A stretch of 48,937 nt of DNA, taken from positions 8,457-57,393 of the forward strand of contig DITW01000059.1 of the NCBI GenBank assembly GCA_002422945.1, read 5' to 3'. A program made the translations under genes and the position numbers. This stretch comes from Sphingomonadales bacterium UBA6174. Lineage in GTDB: Bacteria; Pseudomonadota; Alphaproteobacteria; Sphingomonadales; Sphingomonadaceae. The notes beneath the pieces are model-generated. The model saw only the letters and a list, made by a program, of their open reading frames with translations, did no database searches and was not told where the DNA came from. Shown one piece after another: positions 34,161 to 42,100 of the stretch. The first letter of the stretch is position 1. Every line of letters starts with the position of its first letter.

Positions 34161-34186
34161 GTAACCGGAGATGCGGTCGCAACGAA
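34161..34186 (+). promoter_or_regulatory. SigF-type promoter for bufA2-bufB-bufC
   Basis: GTAACC (34161-34166), a 16-base spacer and CGAA (34183-34186) match the SigF motif exactly. The predicted transcript starts about 38 bases before the bufA2 ATG. It is a back-to-back partner of the promoter at 34073-34098. Confidence 0.88.
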
Positions 34187-34230
34187 TGAGGCGGTGCCAC
34201 TTTCGGCACAGTTCATACGGAGACCCACTC

Positions 34231-34521
34231 ATGTCCACTCTCGTGAAAAGCATGGGCCTTGCCTCGGCTGCAGCCCTGTTCGCCATGTCCGCTATTGCTG
34301 TTGCGACACCTGCGCATGCACCTGAAGGCAGCACCGGCAAGTCGCTGTCGGCGGACGATACCGCACATTGCTATGGCGTTAACAGCTGTAAGGGCAGCGC
34401 CGATTGCAAGACCACCACGCATGAATGCAAGGGCATGAATGCATGCAAGGGCCATGGCTTCAAGGCGATGACCGCTGGTCAGTGCCTCGCCAAGGGCGGC
34501 ACCATCGGCGATCTCGGCTGA
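34231..34521 (+). CDS. bufA2: Bufferin precursor, BufA2 type
   Basis: A 96-residue secreted precursor. Residues 1-28 form a signal peptide ending near ATPAHAPEG. The mature part holds six cysteines with repeated spacing: HCYGVNSCKGSADCKT, HECKGMNACKG and AGQCLAKGG. The CKG repeats are typical BufA2 sites for modification by the MNIO enzyme. GGAG lies nine bases before the ATG at 34231. It differs from BufA1 in cysteine number and spacing, so the locus makes two distinct peptides. A stem-loop separates it from bufB. Confidence 0.9.
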   Translation: MSTLVKSMGLASAAALFAMSAIAVATPAHAPEGSTGKSLSADDTAHCYGVNSCKGSADCKTTTHECKGMNACKGHGFKAMTAGQCLAKGGTIGDLG

Positions 34522-34541
34522 TTGAAATCTTCTTGATTGTA

Positions 34542-34571
34542 GGCCCGGTTGCGCTCCCCCGCAGCTGGGCC
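34542..34571 (+). other. Stem-loop between bufA2 and bufB
   Basis: GGCCCGGTTGCG (34542-34553), six-base loop CTCCCC, CGCAGCTGGGCC (34560-34571): 12 pairs with two G-U. No T run follows. It may limit read-through or protect the bufA2 end, giving more peptide than enzyme. Confidence 0.5.
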
Positions 34572-34607
34572 ATGTCATGAAAAGACCAAGTTTCTGGAGC
34601 GTGGCCG

Positions 34608-35441
34608 ATGTCCTCTATTCCACATTTTTCCGGTTTTGGTCTCGGCCTGCGCAAGCAACATTATGCCGATTTCCTGCATCGCGATGTGCCGGTGGATTTC
34701 GTTGAGATCATCTCCGAAAATTATATGGTCGATGGCGGGCGGCCATTGGCGACGCTGGATGCGATCCGGGCGAAATATCCGGTGGTCATGCATGGCGTGT
34801 CGATGTCGATCGGATCTGCGCAAGGATTGGACCAAGCCTATTTGCTGCGATTGAAGCAATTGGTGGACCGGGTGTCCCCATTATGGGTGTCCGATCATTT
34901 GTGTTGGACCGGGGTGGATGGCCATAACAGCCATGATTTGCTGCCGGTGCCATATACCCAAGAGGCGCTGGACATCGTCTGCGCCAATATCGGGCAGGCG
35001 CAGGAGATATTGGGCAGGCCGATGCTGTTCGAGAACCCGTCGAGCTATCTGACCTTCCCCGATGACGTCATGACGGAATGGGCGTTCATGACCGAGATGT
35101 GCCAGCGGACTGGCTGTTATCTGCTGCTCGATATCAATAATGTGTTTGTGAGCGCCACCAATCACGGCTTTTCCGCCGCCGATTATCTGGCGGGTATCCC
35201 GGTTGAATATGTGCGGCAGGTGCATCTCTCCGGACATACGCAGGGCGAGATCCTGATCGACACCCATGATCACCCCGTGTGCGAAGCGGTATGGGATCTA
35301 TATGCCCAAGGCTGCGCGCGATTTACGCACGTCGCCACGATGATCGAGCGCGATGACGATATACCGCCGCTTGACGATCTGCTCGTTGAACTGGCGATGG
35401 CGCGCACCTTGGCGGCGCGTGCCGGGAGGTTATTGGCATGA
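34608..35441 (+). CDS. bufB: MNIO-family bufferin maturase BufB (DUF692)
   Basis: A 277-residue multinuclear non-heme iron oxidase of the DUF692 family. Its TIM-barrel iron-ligand stretches are visible: GFGLGLRKQHY, VEIISENYM, VMHGVSMSIG, VSDHLCW, LFENPSSYL, LLDINNVFVSATNHG, HLSGHTQG and DTHDHPV. It should oxidise cysteines of BufA1 and BufA2 to thiooxazole or related groups. Its stop overlaps the bufC start by four bases. It is the only such enzyme in the window, so one enzyme probably serves both precursors. Confidence 0.93.
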   Translation: MSSIPHFSGFGLGLRKQHYADFLHRDVPVDFVEIISENYMVDGGRPLATLDAIRAKYPVVMHGVSMSIGSAQGLDQAYLLRLKQLVDRVSPLWVSDHLCWTGVDGHNSHDLLPVPYTQEALDIVCANIGQAQEILGRPMLFENPSSYLTFPDDVMTEWAFMTEMCQRTGCYLLLDINNVFVSATNHGFSAADYLAGIPVEYVRQVHLSGHTQGEILIDTHDHPVCEAVWDLYAQGCARFTHVATMIERDDDIPPLDDLLVELAMARTLAARAGRLLA

Positions 35442-36202
35442 GCCTGTTGGCCCTGCAACGCGATATTTTGGCGCAATTGCTGTCGGACGATGTGCCGCTA
35501 CGGCCCGAATGGGATACGCGCTTGGACAAAGGGCTGGCGGTGTATCGCAACGCCTATCGCGCCCGACTGGTCGGCTGTCTGCGTGAGATGTTCGACAAGA
35601 GCTGGTCGTGGATTGGCGATGAGAGTTTCGATGCCGCCGCCTGCCATCACCTGATCCTGCATCCGCCGCATAGCTGGACCCTCGATGATATCGGCATGGG
35701 GTTTAGCGACACCTTATCGAGCCTGTTCCCGAATGATCCGGAGGTGGAAGAGCTGGCATGGCTTGAATGGACGATGCAGCGGGCGTTTTGCGCGGCGGAT
35801 GTGCCCGCCTTATCGGCCAGTGATTTTACGACCCTGACTACCGATTATGATGAAGGCGATTGGACAGCGATGCGCCTTGTATTCGTGCCGAGCCTGTATG
35901 TGCGACCAATACGCACAGCATGCGTGGAATTATGGAATGCCATGACCCATGAACAACCGATGCCCTCATTGATGCTGGAAAAACCGGCGACGCTGATCGT
36001 CTGGCGCGAAGGCATGACGCCATGTTTCCGGATGCTGGCGCATGATGAATCGCTCGCACTCGCGATGATGCAATGTGGTGAAAGCTTTGGTGCGTCCTGT
36101 GAGATGCTGGCCAGTGACGCCGATCCGCAAGCGGCGATTGCGACCGCTGGCAGTATATTAGGACGATGGATCGCCGAGGGGCTGATCGCTGAAATCCAGT
36201 GA
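35438..36202 (+). CDS. bufC: BufC/HvfC-type partner protein (DUF2063)
   Basis: A 254-residue protein with an N-terminal DUF2063 domain (LALQRDILAQLL, VYRNAYRARLVGCLREMFD) and a C-terminal domain that would bind the precursor peptide. In related systems the partner delivers the leader or signal region to the MNIO enzyme. Its start overlaps the bufB stop, which fits a fixed complex. Transcription probably ends in the following gap, before the palindrome of the winged-helix gene. Confidence 0.9.
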   Translation: MSLLALQRDILAQLLSDDVPLRPEWDTRLDKGLAVYRNAYRARLVGCLREMFDKSWSWIGDESFDAAACHHLILHPPHSWTLDDIGMGFSDTLSSLFPNDPEVEELAWLEWTMQRAFCAADVPALSASDFTTLTTDYDEGDWTAMRLVFVPSLYVRPIRTACVELWNAMTHEQPMPSLMLEKPATLIVWREGMTPCFRMLAHDESLALAMMQCGESFGASCEMLASDADPQAAIATAGSILGRWIAEGLIAEIQ

Positions 36203-36374
36203 TCGTCAAAGCTGGCGAGGTCTGGGTGCGCTAGGACCGATGGTGCATTATGGGAAAGCCGGCATCCATTTTGTCGCCTGACCGTTCAAGGGGAATGTTT
36301 GCCGCATTTTGCATGTTTAATACAGTGGTAACAATGAATCGCTTGCAAGTGAACAAAAAACCCTTAAACTCATA

Positions 36375-36388
36375 ACATTGTTCAATGT
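36375..36388. promoter_or_regulatory. Palindrome at the start of the winged-helix gene
   Basis: ACATTG-TT-CAATGT is a perfect inverted repeat ending 7 bases before the chosen start at 36396. It overlaps any transcript leader and could be an autoregulatory operator. Confidence 0.4.
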
Positions 36389-36395
36389 ATCGAGT

Positions 36396-36914
36396 ATGCG
36401 TAACATGAATATGATGAACGTTATGGCCGCCCCGCGGTCTGTGCACGAATATGTCAGGGAACTGGCAACCCGCCTCAAATCAGCTGTGAATGTCCGCGAC
36501 GGGGTCATCGACTTTCGGGAATGCCTGAACGTCGCCGTGGAGATTGAGCGACTTCCTGCCTTGTTGGAACCCGGCGCCCGTGAACAGGAAACGGCGGATT
36601 TCAATCCGCTGATGCTGGGTGCATTGCTGGGAATCAAACAAATCTCTGCGGCGCGCATATTGGCATGCCTGCTCAACCATCCAGATATGGTCCATAGTCA
36701 GGAAAGCCTGTCGGCCCGATTTGGATTCTCCTCGCGCAGCGTGGTTGTCTATATGTCCCATTTGCGGTCGGCGCTGGAACAATTTGGCATGCGCCATTTC
36801 GTTCATGCCATCTATAAATCGGGCTATTATGTCAGCGCAGCGGATGTGGAGGTGGTGCGGGCTTTCATCGCATCGGCGCAGGCGCCGGAATCACTGCAAG
36901 CGGTCGCCAACTGA
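36396..36914 (+). CDS. OmpR-type winged-helix DNA-binding protein without receiver domain
   Basis: A 172-residue protein. The C-terminal half (about 90-155) has the OmpR/PhoB winged-helix layout: a helical pair, SQESLSARFGFSSRSVVVYMSHLRSALEQFG as the recognition region and HAIYKSGYYV as the wing. The N-terminal half (about 15-85) does not resemble a receiver domain and I do not recognise it. Several in-frame ATGs at 36396-36425 leave the start open. It follows the bufferin operon by 194 bases, so a regulatory link is possible but unproven. Confidence 0.65.
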   Translation: MRNMNMMNVMAAPRSVHEYVRELATRLKSAVNVRDGVIDFRECLNVAVEIERLPALLEPGAREQETADFNPLMLGALLGIKQISAARILACLLNHPDMVHSQESLSARFGFSSRSVVVYMSHLRSALEQFGMRHFVHAIYKSGYYVSAADVEVVRAFIASAQAPESLQAVAN

Positions 36915-37003
36915 CTTTCAGCGCATCGTCAGAAAAGGTGGGAAGTAAGTAATTTTTCCACAAAAACGATGCGATGACAGATGGCTAAAGCGCGCTGCGT
37001 CAG

Positions 37004-37098
37004 ATTGCGCGTAGCGCGCAATGGCGCCTGTTTTGACCTGATTCGATTTTTTATCAATCCTGTTGCCATGAGGCATATCCTTGATCTGGATATGCCTC
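37004..37098. other. Two hairpins in the gap before era
   Basis: ATTGCGCG-TAG-CGCGCAAT (37004-37022) and GAGGCATATCC-TTGATCT-GGATATGCCTC (37070-37098) are perfect stems of 8 and 11 bases in a 240-base gap between converging genes. Neither is followed by a long T run. They may end transcription from the winged-helix gene on one side and era on the other. Confidence 0.5.
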
Positions 37099-37154
37099 GC
37101 GGTTGGCGGATGAGGCTGGGGCCGAGAATGCGGCTGATCGCTTAGGTCCTGACC

Positions 37155-38072
37155 CTAATCGACCCAATCAAGGCCGATGTCGCGATACAGGCTGCGATCG
37201 TCTTCCCAATCCGGCTTGACCTTCACATGGAGGTAAAGATGGACCTTCTGCCCCAATAGATTGGCGAGTTCGGTGCGCGCGCGCGATCCGATTTCTTTCA
37301 GGCGCACCCCGCCTTTGCCAAGGATGATGGCGCGCTGGGTGGGACGTTGGACAAGAATTTGCTGGTGGATTTCCACCGACCCGTCTTCGCGCTCCTTATA
37401 ACGCTCGGTTTCGACCGCGCTCGCATAGGGCAGTTCGGCGTGGAGCTGGAGATAGAGCTGTTCGCGTGTGATTTCAGCCGCCATCATACGGTCGGTCGCG
37501 TCCGACACCTGATCTTCCGGGAAATGCCATGGTTCATGCGGCATTCTTTTGGCCAGTTCGGCCTTGAGTTCAGCCACGCCATCGCCGGTCGAGGCACTAA
37601 TGAACCAGGTTTCATCGAAGGTCATGCGTTCATTAAGCTTTTGAGCGTGGACCAAAAGCCGTTCCTTGGCGGACACATCGACCTTGTTCAACACGAGCAT
37701 CTTCGGCTCGGGCCGTTCGGCCAGCGCTTCGATGATCATGTCGACCTTGGGACCAAGGCCAGCCTTGCCGTCGACGACCAGCAAAATCACGTCCGCGCCG
37801 GATGCGCCGCCCCATGCGGCCTGCACCATCGCACGGTCGAGCCGACGCTTCGGTTCGAAAATGCCGGGTGTGTCGACCAGCAGCAATTGGGCATTGCCCT
37901 CAATCGCCACACCGAGCAGCTTGGTCCGCGTTGTCTGCGCTTTGGGGCTGACGATGGCGATCTTCTGGCCGACGAGGGCGTTGACCAAGGTCGATTTACC
38001 CGCATTGGGGGCGCCGACCAGCGCGACGACACCGCATTGTTGCCCGGATTGTTCTTCAGTCATATCCATCAT
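37155..38072 (-). CDS. era: GTPase Era
   Basis: A ribosome-assembly GTPase that binds the 3' end of 16S rRNA. G1 is GAPNAGKSTLVNALVG near residue 18, G3 is DTPGIFEPKRRLD and G4 is VLNKVD. The C-terminal KH domain has IILGKGGVRLKEIGSRARTEL. At about 305 residues it is full length. The ATG at 38072 shares one base with the rnc stop (TGATG), so translation is coupled; a GTG at 38075 is also possible. Confidence 0.96.
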   Translation of the reverse strand: MMDMTEEQSGQQCGVVALVGAPNAGKSTLVNALVGQKIAIVSPKAQTTRTKLLGVAIEGNAQLLLVDTPGIFEPKRRLDRAMVQAAWGGASGADVILLVVDGKAGLGPKVDMIIEALAERPEPKMLVLNKVDVSAKERLLVHAQKLNERMTFDETWFISASTGDGVAELKAELAKRMPHEPWHFPEDQVSDATDRMMAAEITREQLYLQLHAELPYASAVETERYKEREDGSVEIHQQILVQRPTQRAIILGKGGVRLKEIGSRARTELANLLGQKVHLYLHVKVKPDWEDDRSLYRDIGLDWVD

Positions 38073-38785
38073 CACTTTAATTGGGCCAGCAAGGCCTTGG
38101 CTGCGGCGGTTTCCGCTTCCTGTTTCGAACTGCCGGTGCCGGTGGCGGACCCTGCGCCATTCACGCTCACCGTTACGGTGAACACGGGGCTATGGTCGGG
38201 GCCGGACCGATCAGCGACATCATAATGTGGCGGCTTGCGGCGATGCGCGGCAGCCCATTCCTGCAGAGCCGATTTGGGATGTTGCGGGACGGCGACGGTG
38301 CCAGTCACCTGTGCGGCCCAAAGCTTGCGGATCAATGATTGCGCGGTCTCTATCCCGGCCTCCAGATAGACCGCGCCGATCAGCGCTTCCATCACATCGC
38401 CGAGAATATTGGTCGAGGACGAACCGCCATCGTCGCGGGCCTGTTTGCCGAGCCGCAATCGTGCTGGCACGCCAAGTGCACGGGCGATGCTGGCGCAGCT
38501 TTCTCCCGAAACCTGGGCATTGAACCGTTTCGACAAATGCCCCTCTGGTTCGTCCGGATACAGTTCATACAGCCATTGCGCCATTACAAGGCCGAGAACC
38601 CGGTCGCCGAGAAATTCCAGCCGCTGATAATGCATCTCCCCATGGCTGCCATGGGTCAGCGCCTGCATATATGGGGCAAGATTAGCCGGACGATGGCCAA
38701 GCGCATCGGCCAGCCAATCGGCGATGTCGGCGGGCGGTGTCAGAAACCTTCCCCGATACGCGAGGGGCGCATGGCCCCGAGCCAT
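38072..38785 (-). CDS. rnc: Ribonuclease III
   Basis: Cuts double-stranded RNA in rRNA and mRNA processing. The RNase III signature RLEFLGDRVLGLVMAQW is at about residue 56, with the second acidic site at DVMEALIGAVYLEAG. The double-stranded-RNA-binding domain runs from about 160 (PKSALQEWAAAHRRKPPHY) to the end. The ATG at 38785 makes its 5' end overlap lepB by 46 bases; a TTG at 38803 would extend that. lepB-rnc-era is a conserved order. Confidence 0.95.
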   Translation of the reverse strand: MARGHAPLAYRGRFLTPPADIADWLADALGHRPANLAPYMQALTHGSHGEMHYQRLEFLGDRVLGLVMAQWLYELYPDEPEGHLSKRFNAQVSGESCASIARALGVPARLRLGKQARDDGGSSSTNILGDVMEALIGAVYLEAGIETAQSLIRKLWAAQVTGTVAVPQHPKSALQEWAAAHRRKPPHYDVADRSGPDHSPVFTVTVSVNGAGSATGTGSSKQEAETAAAKALLAQLK

Positions 38786-39582
38786 GTCCAAGGCAACAGC
38801 CAATTGGCGCTGCCATCGGTGGAGAAATAGGTAAAGGCAGCGCGGCCAATGAGGTTTTCCTCCGGCACCATGCCGATTCCGCCCTCATTGGGGCTAAAGC
38901 GGCTGTCGAGGCTGTTGTCGCGATTGTCGCCCATCATGAAATAATGGCCTTCTGGCACGATTGTCGGCGCGACATTGTCCTTGGCGATATCGCCGAGATC
39001 AAGCACGGCATAGCTTTTGCCATTGGGCAAGGTTTCGCGGAACCGGCGATAGCGACACACCTCATGGCCATCTGGCAGGAATTCGGCGACCGGCGTGTTC
39101 AGAAATGGCTGCGGTTCGCACAGGCTGTTGGCGGATATGGGCTTTAGGAAATCATCCATCGGCTCGCGCGGGACCGGCTTGCCGTTCAGGATGATCTGTC
39201 CGTTGCGCACTTCAACCACATCGCCGGGCAATCCGATCAACCGTTTGATATAATCGACCTTGTTTTCGGGCGGGGCGCGGAACACGACGACATCGCCGCG
39301 TTGCGGCTCTTGCGCCAGAATCCGGCCATCGAACTGAATCAGACCGAACACAAAGCTATGGCGCGAATAGCCATAAGGCCATTTTGATACGAGCAGATAA
39401 TCGCCGACCAACAGACGCGGCAACATCGATTCCGAGGGGATGTTGAACAGGCCGAAAACAAGGCTGCGGATCACGAAGGCGATCAGCAATACCGTCCCGA
39501 AGAAACGCAGATTCTCCCGCCAGCCGTCTTTATGCGCGGCGGGGCTGGGTTTTTCGGGCGGAATCGATGCATTTTCAGTCAT
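38740..39582 (-). CDS. lepB: Signal peptidase I
   Basis: Cleaves signal peptides at the periplasmic face. One membrane helix lies at about 28-45 (FFGTVLLIAFVIRSLVFG). The catalytic serine motif is IPSESMLPRLLVGDYLLVSK, the lysine motif is GDVVVFRAP and VDYIKRLIGLPGDVVEV, and GDNRDNSLDSRF is the family's third signature. The ATG at 39582 (MTENASIPPEK) gives 280 residues. It diverges from pgi and heads lepB-rnc-era. Confidence 0.96.
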   Translation of the reverse strand: MTENASIPPEKPSPAAHKDGWRENLRFFGTVLLIAFVIRSLVFGLFNIPSESMLPRLLVGDYLLVSKWPYGYSRHSFVFGLIQFDGRILAQEPQRGDVVVFRAPPENKVDYIKRLIGLPGDVVEVRNGQIILNGKPVPREPMDDFLKPISANSLCEPQPFLNTPVAEFLPDGHEVCRYRRFRETLPNGKSYAVLDLGDIAKDNVAPTIVPEGHYFMMGDNRDNSLDSRFSPNEGGIGMVPEENLIGRAAFTYFSTDGSANWLLPWTWLGAMRPSRIGEGF

Positions 39583-39697
39583 GGGGATGGCTTTCGCGTG
39601 CCATTGCACCAACGTCAAGCCGCTTTCCAACTTGGAGGGGGCCATAACCATGGTTATAGACGGAAGATGGGTGTCCGGCCCGATTGGAGTGATAGTA

Positions 39698-41167
39698 ATG
39701 ACGCTTGGTTCTACTGCCCTTAAAGATCTGTTTGCGCATGATGCGGGGCGCGTAGAAAATTTCAGTTGGGAAGCTGCTGGAATCTGGTTCGACTGGTCGA
39801 AGACTCATATCGACACTGCGCAACTGGTGGCGGGTGTGGCACGTCTTGAAAGGGCCGATTTCGTCGAATGGCGTCGTCGCCTTGCCGAGGGTGAGGTGGT
39901 GAACGAAACCGAAGGTCGTGCCGCCGAACATATGGCCGAACGTGGCACCGGCGCGGACGAGAGCGTAGCGATTGCACGCGCGCTCCATGCCCGGATGCGC
40001 GGGCTGGTGGAGGCTATTCACCAAGACCTGCTGGGTGAGATCAGCCATATTATCCACGTCGGCATTGGCGGATCGAAACTGGGGCCGGATTTACTGGTCG
40101 ATGCGCTGGGGCGTGAAAATGCCCGTTATGAGCTGCACGTCGTCTCCAATGTCGATGGGATGGCGCTGAAAGAAGCCTTTGGCCGTTGCGATCCGCAGCG
40201 CACGTTGCTGGTGATCGCGTCCAAGACCTTCACCACCAGCGAGACGATGCTCAATGCCGCATCGGTGATCGAATGGATGGAAGAGGCAGGGGTCGAGGAT
40301 TGCTATGGCCGGATTGTCGCGCTGACCGCCGATCCAGACAAGGCGCTGGAATGGGGTGTCGATGAGACGCGCATCCTGCCGTTCAGCGATACGGTGGGCG
40401 GGCGTTATTCTTTGTGGTCGTCGATTGGCTTCCCGGCGGCGTTGGTGCTCGGCTGGGATGCTTTTGCCGATCTGCTGGCAGGTGCCGCAGCGATGGACCA
40501 GCATTTCATGGAGGCGGACCCCGCGCGCAATGCGCCGGTGGTCGCGGCGGTGATTGATCGGATTTATGTCGAACAATTCGGCTGCCAGACGCGGGCGGTG
40601 TTCGCTTATGACGAACGGCTGCGGGAATTGCCCGGCTATCTCCAGCAATTGGAGATGGAGAGCAATGGCAAGTCGGTCGATCATCAGGGCAAGCGCCTTG
40701 GCGTGCCGTCCGCCCCGATCACATGGGGCGGGGTCGGGACCGATGGGCAGCATGCGGTGTTCCAATTATTACATCAAGGCACGCTGATAGCACCAATGGA
40801 GTTTCTGGCGGTGATCGAGCCCGGCCATGATCTCGATGAGGCGCATCATTTGCAATTGCTGACGAATTGCCTGGCGCAGGCATCGGCATTGATGACTGGC
40901 CGTTATAGCGATGACCCCGCGCGATCCTATCCCGGCGACCGGCCTTCGGTGACGATTTTGCTCGACCGGATCGATCCTTTTACCTTGGGCGCGTTGATCG
41001 CTTTTTACGAGCATCGGACATTTGTGAATGCGGTGATGATCGGCAATAATCCGTTCGATCAATTCGGGGTTGAACTGGGCAAGGAGATGGCGCGTGAAAT
41101 CGCGGAATCAGGGGCGGGGCATATGGACCCCTCCACCGCCAATCTCGCGAAACGGATCGGAATTTAA
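39698..41167 (+). CDS. pgi: Glucose-6-phosphate isomerase
   Basis: Interconverts glucose 6-phosphate and fructose 6-phosphate. HVGIGGSKLGPDLLVDAL binds the phosphate sugar, FSDTVGGRYSLWSSIGFP is signature 1, and PFDQFGVELGKEMA is signature 2 with the catalytic lysine. At 489 residues it is a normal bacterial length. The ATG at 39698 has GGAG about eight bases upstream; frames starting at 39650 or earlier run into lepB leader bases. Confidence 0.95.
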   Translation: MTLGSTALKDLFAHDAGRVENFSWEAAGIWFDWSKTHIDTAQLVAGVARLERADFVEWRRRLAEGEVVNETEGRAAEHMAERGTGADESVAIARALHARMRGLVEAIHQDLLGEISHIIHVGIGGSKLGPDLLVDALGRENARYELHVVSNVDGMALKEAFGRCDPQRTLLVIASKTFTTSETMLNAASVIEWMEEAGVEDCYGRIVALTADPDKALEWGVDETRILPFSDTVGGRYSLWSSIGFPAALVLGWDAFADLLAGAAAMDQHFMEADPARNAPVVAAVIDRIYVEQFGCQTRAVFAYDERLRELPGYLQQLEMESNGKSVDHQGKRLGVPSAPITWGGVGTDGQHAVFQLLHQGTLIAPMEFLAVIEPGHDLDEAHHLQLLTNCLAQASALMTGRYSDDPARSYPGDRPSVTILLDRIDPFTLGALIAFYEHRTFVNAVMIGNNPFDQFGVELGKEMAREIAESGAGHMDPSTANLAKRIGI

Positions 41168-41190
41168 GCGTCTAACAGGGCGTTATCGGC

Positions 41191-42099
41191 TTAGAGCCAG
41201 CCCTCTGCGCGATACCAGCGCGCGGCGAGGCGCGCGCCGCGTTCGGTTGGCATGCGCGGTTCCCAAATATGGGCAGGCGGGCGGCGATCTGCGGTGCAGA
41301 CCCAGTCGGGATGGCAGAAATAGGCGACGCGGTCGGCGGTCAGCTTGGCCTTTGGACCCCGCAATCGGACATCGAGCCAGCTTGCCCATTCCATGATCTT
41401 GCGCGGCATCGGCAACGGCAGGACCGAACGGTCCATCGCCCGGCCAAGGCACAAGGCGAATTCGCGATGGGTCCAGCCCTCGGGCTTGCCATCGTCCGGC
41501 TCATAAATCTGGCCGATGCTATCCGCAGCGTCCGCCAGTTGCAGCAATAAGCGGGCAAGATCCCCCGCCTCGATGATCGACATCGCGCCGCCGGGCGGCA
41601 ACATCACGACCCGGTGCTTGGCCATGCGGAATAGTTCGAGCGTTTCCCGATCACCCGCACCATAGACCGCAGGCGGGCGGACGATTGTCCACGCCATGCC
41701 GGATTGCTGGACCAGCGCCTCGGATTGTGCCTTGGACCGGCCATAAGCGGACAGCGAGGGTTCACGCGCCGCGAGTGATGACACATGAATGAACCGGCCA
41801 ATCCCGGCGCGGGTGGCGGCAGCCAGCACATTGGCCGTGCCGGTGACATTGCCCGCGATGAAGCCCGCCTCATCCTGCGCGTTGATGACGCCAGCAATAT
41901 GGAGCACGGCATCCGCGCCCGCCATCAATTGATCCAGCCCTTCGGCATCGTCGAGCGACCCGCCCACCCATGTTACGCCGTCGCGCGGGGGTTGCATCCG
42001 GCGGGTGAGGGCGCGAATTTCCAGCCCGAGGCTGCGCGCCTGATCGAGCACATGGCCACCGACAAAGCCGGTCGCGCCGGTAATGGCGATCACGGTCAT
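41191..42099 (-). CDS. NAD(P)-dependent epimerase/dehydratase family protein
   Basis: A 302-residue extended-type short-chain dehydrogenase. The N-terminal nucleotide loop is ITGATGFVGGHVL, VLHIAGVINAQDEAGF follows, and the active site is SSLAAREPSLSAYGRSKAQSE with the Tyr-x-x-x-Lys pair. Members act on sugar nucleotides, flavonoids or quinone-like substrates; the target here cannot be read. It starts one base after proB ends and so is co-transcribed with obgE-proB. Confidence 0.85.
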   Translation of the reverse strand: MTVIAITGATGFVGGHVLDQARSLGLEIRALTRRMQPPRDGVTWVGGSLDDAEGLDQLMAGADAVLHIAGVINAQDEAGFIAGNVTGTANVLAAATRAGIGRFIHVSSLAAREPSLSAYGRSKAQSEALVQQSGMAWTIVRPPAVYGAGDRETLELFRMAKHRVVMLPPGGAMSIIEAGDLARLLLQLADAADSIGQIYEPDDGKPEGWTHREFALCLGRAMDRSVLPLPMPRKIMEWASWLDVRLRGPKAKLTADRVAYFCHPDWVCTADRRPPAHIWEPRMPTERGARLAARWYRAEGWL

Positions 42100-42100
42100 G

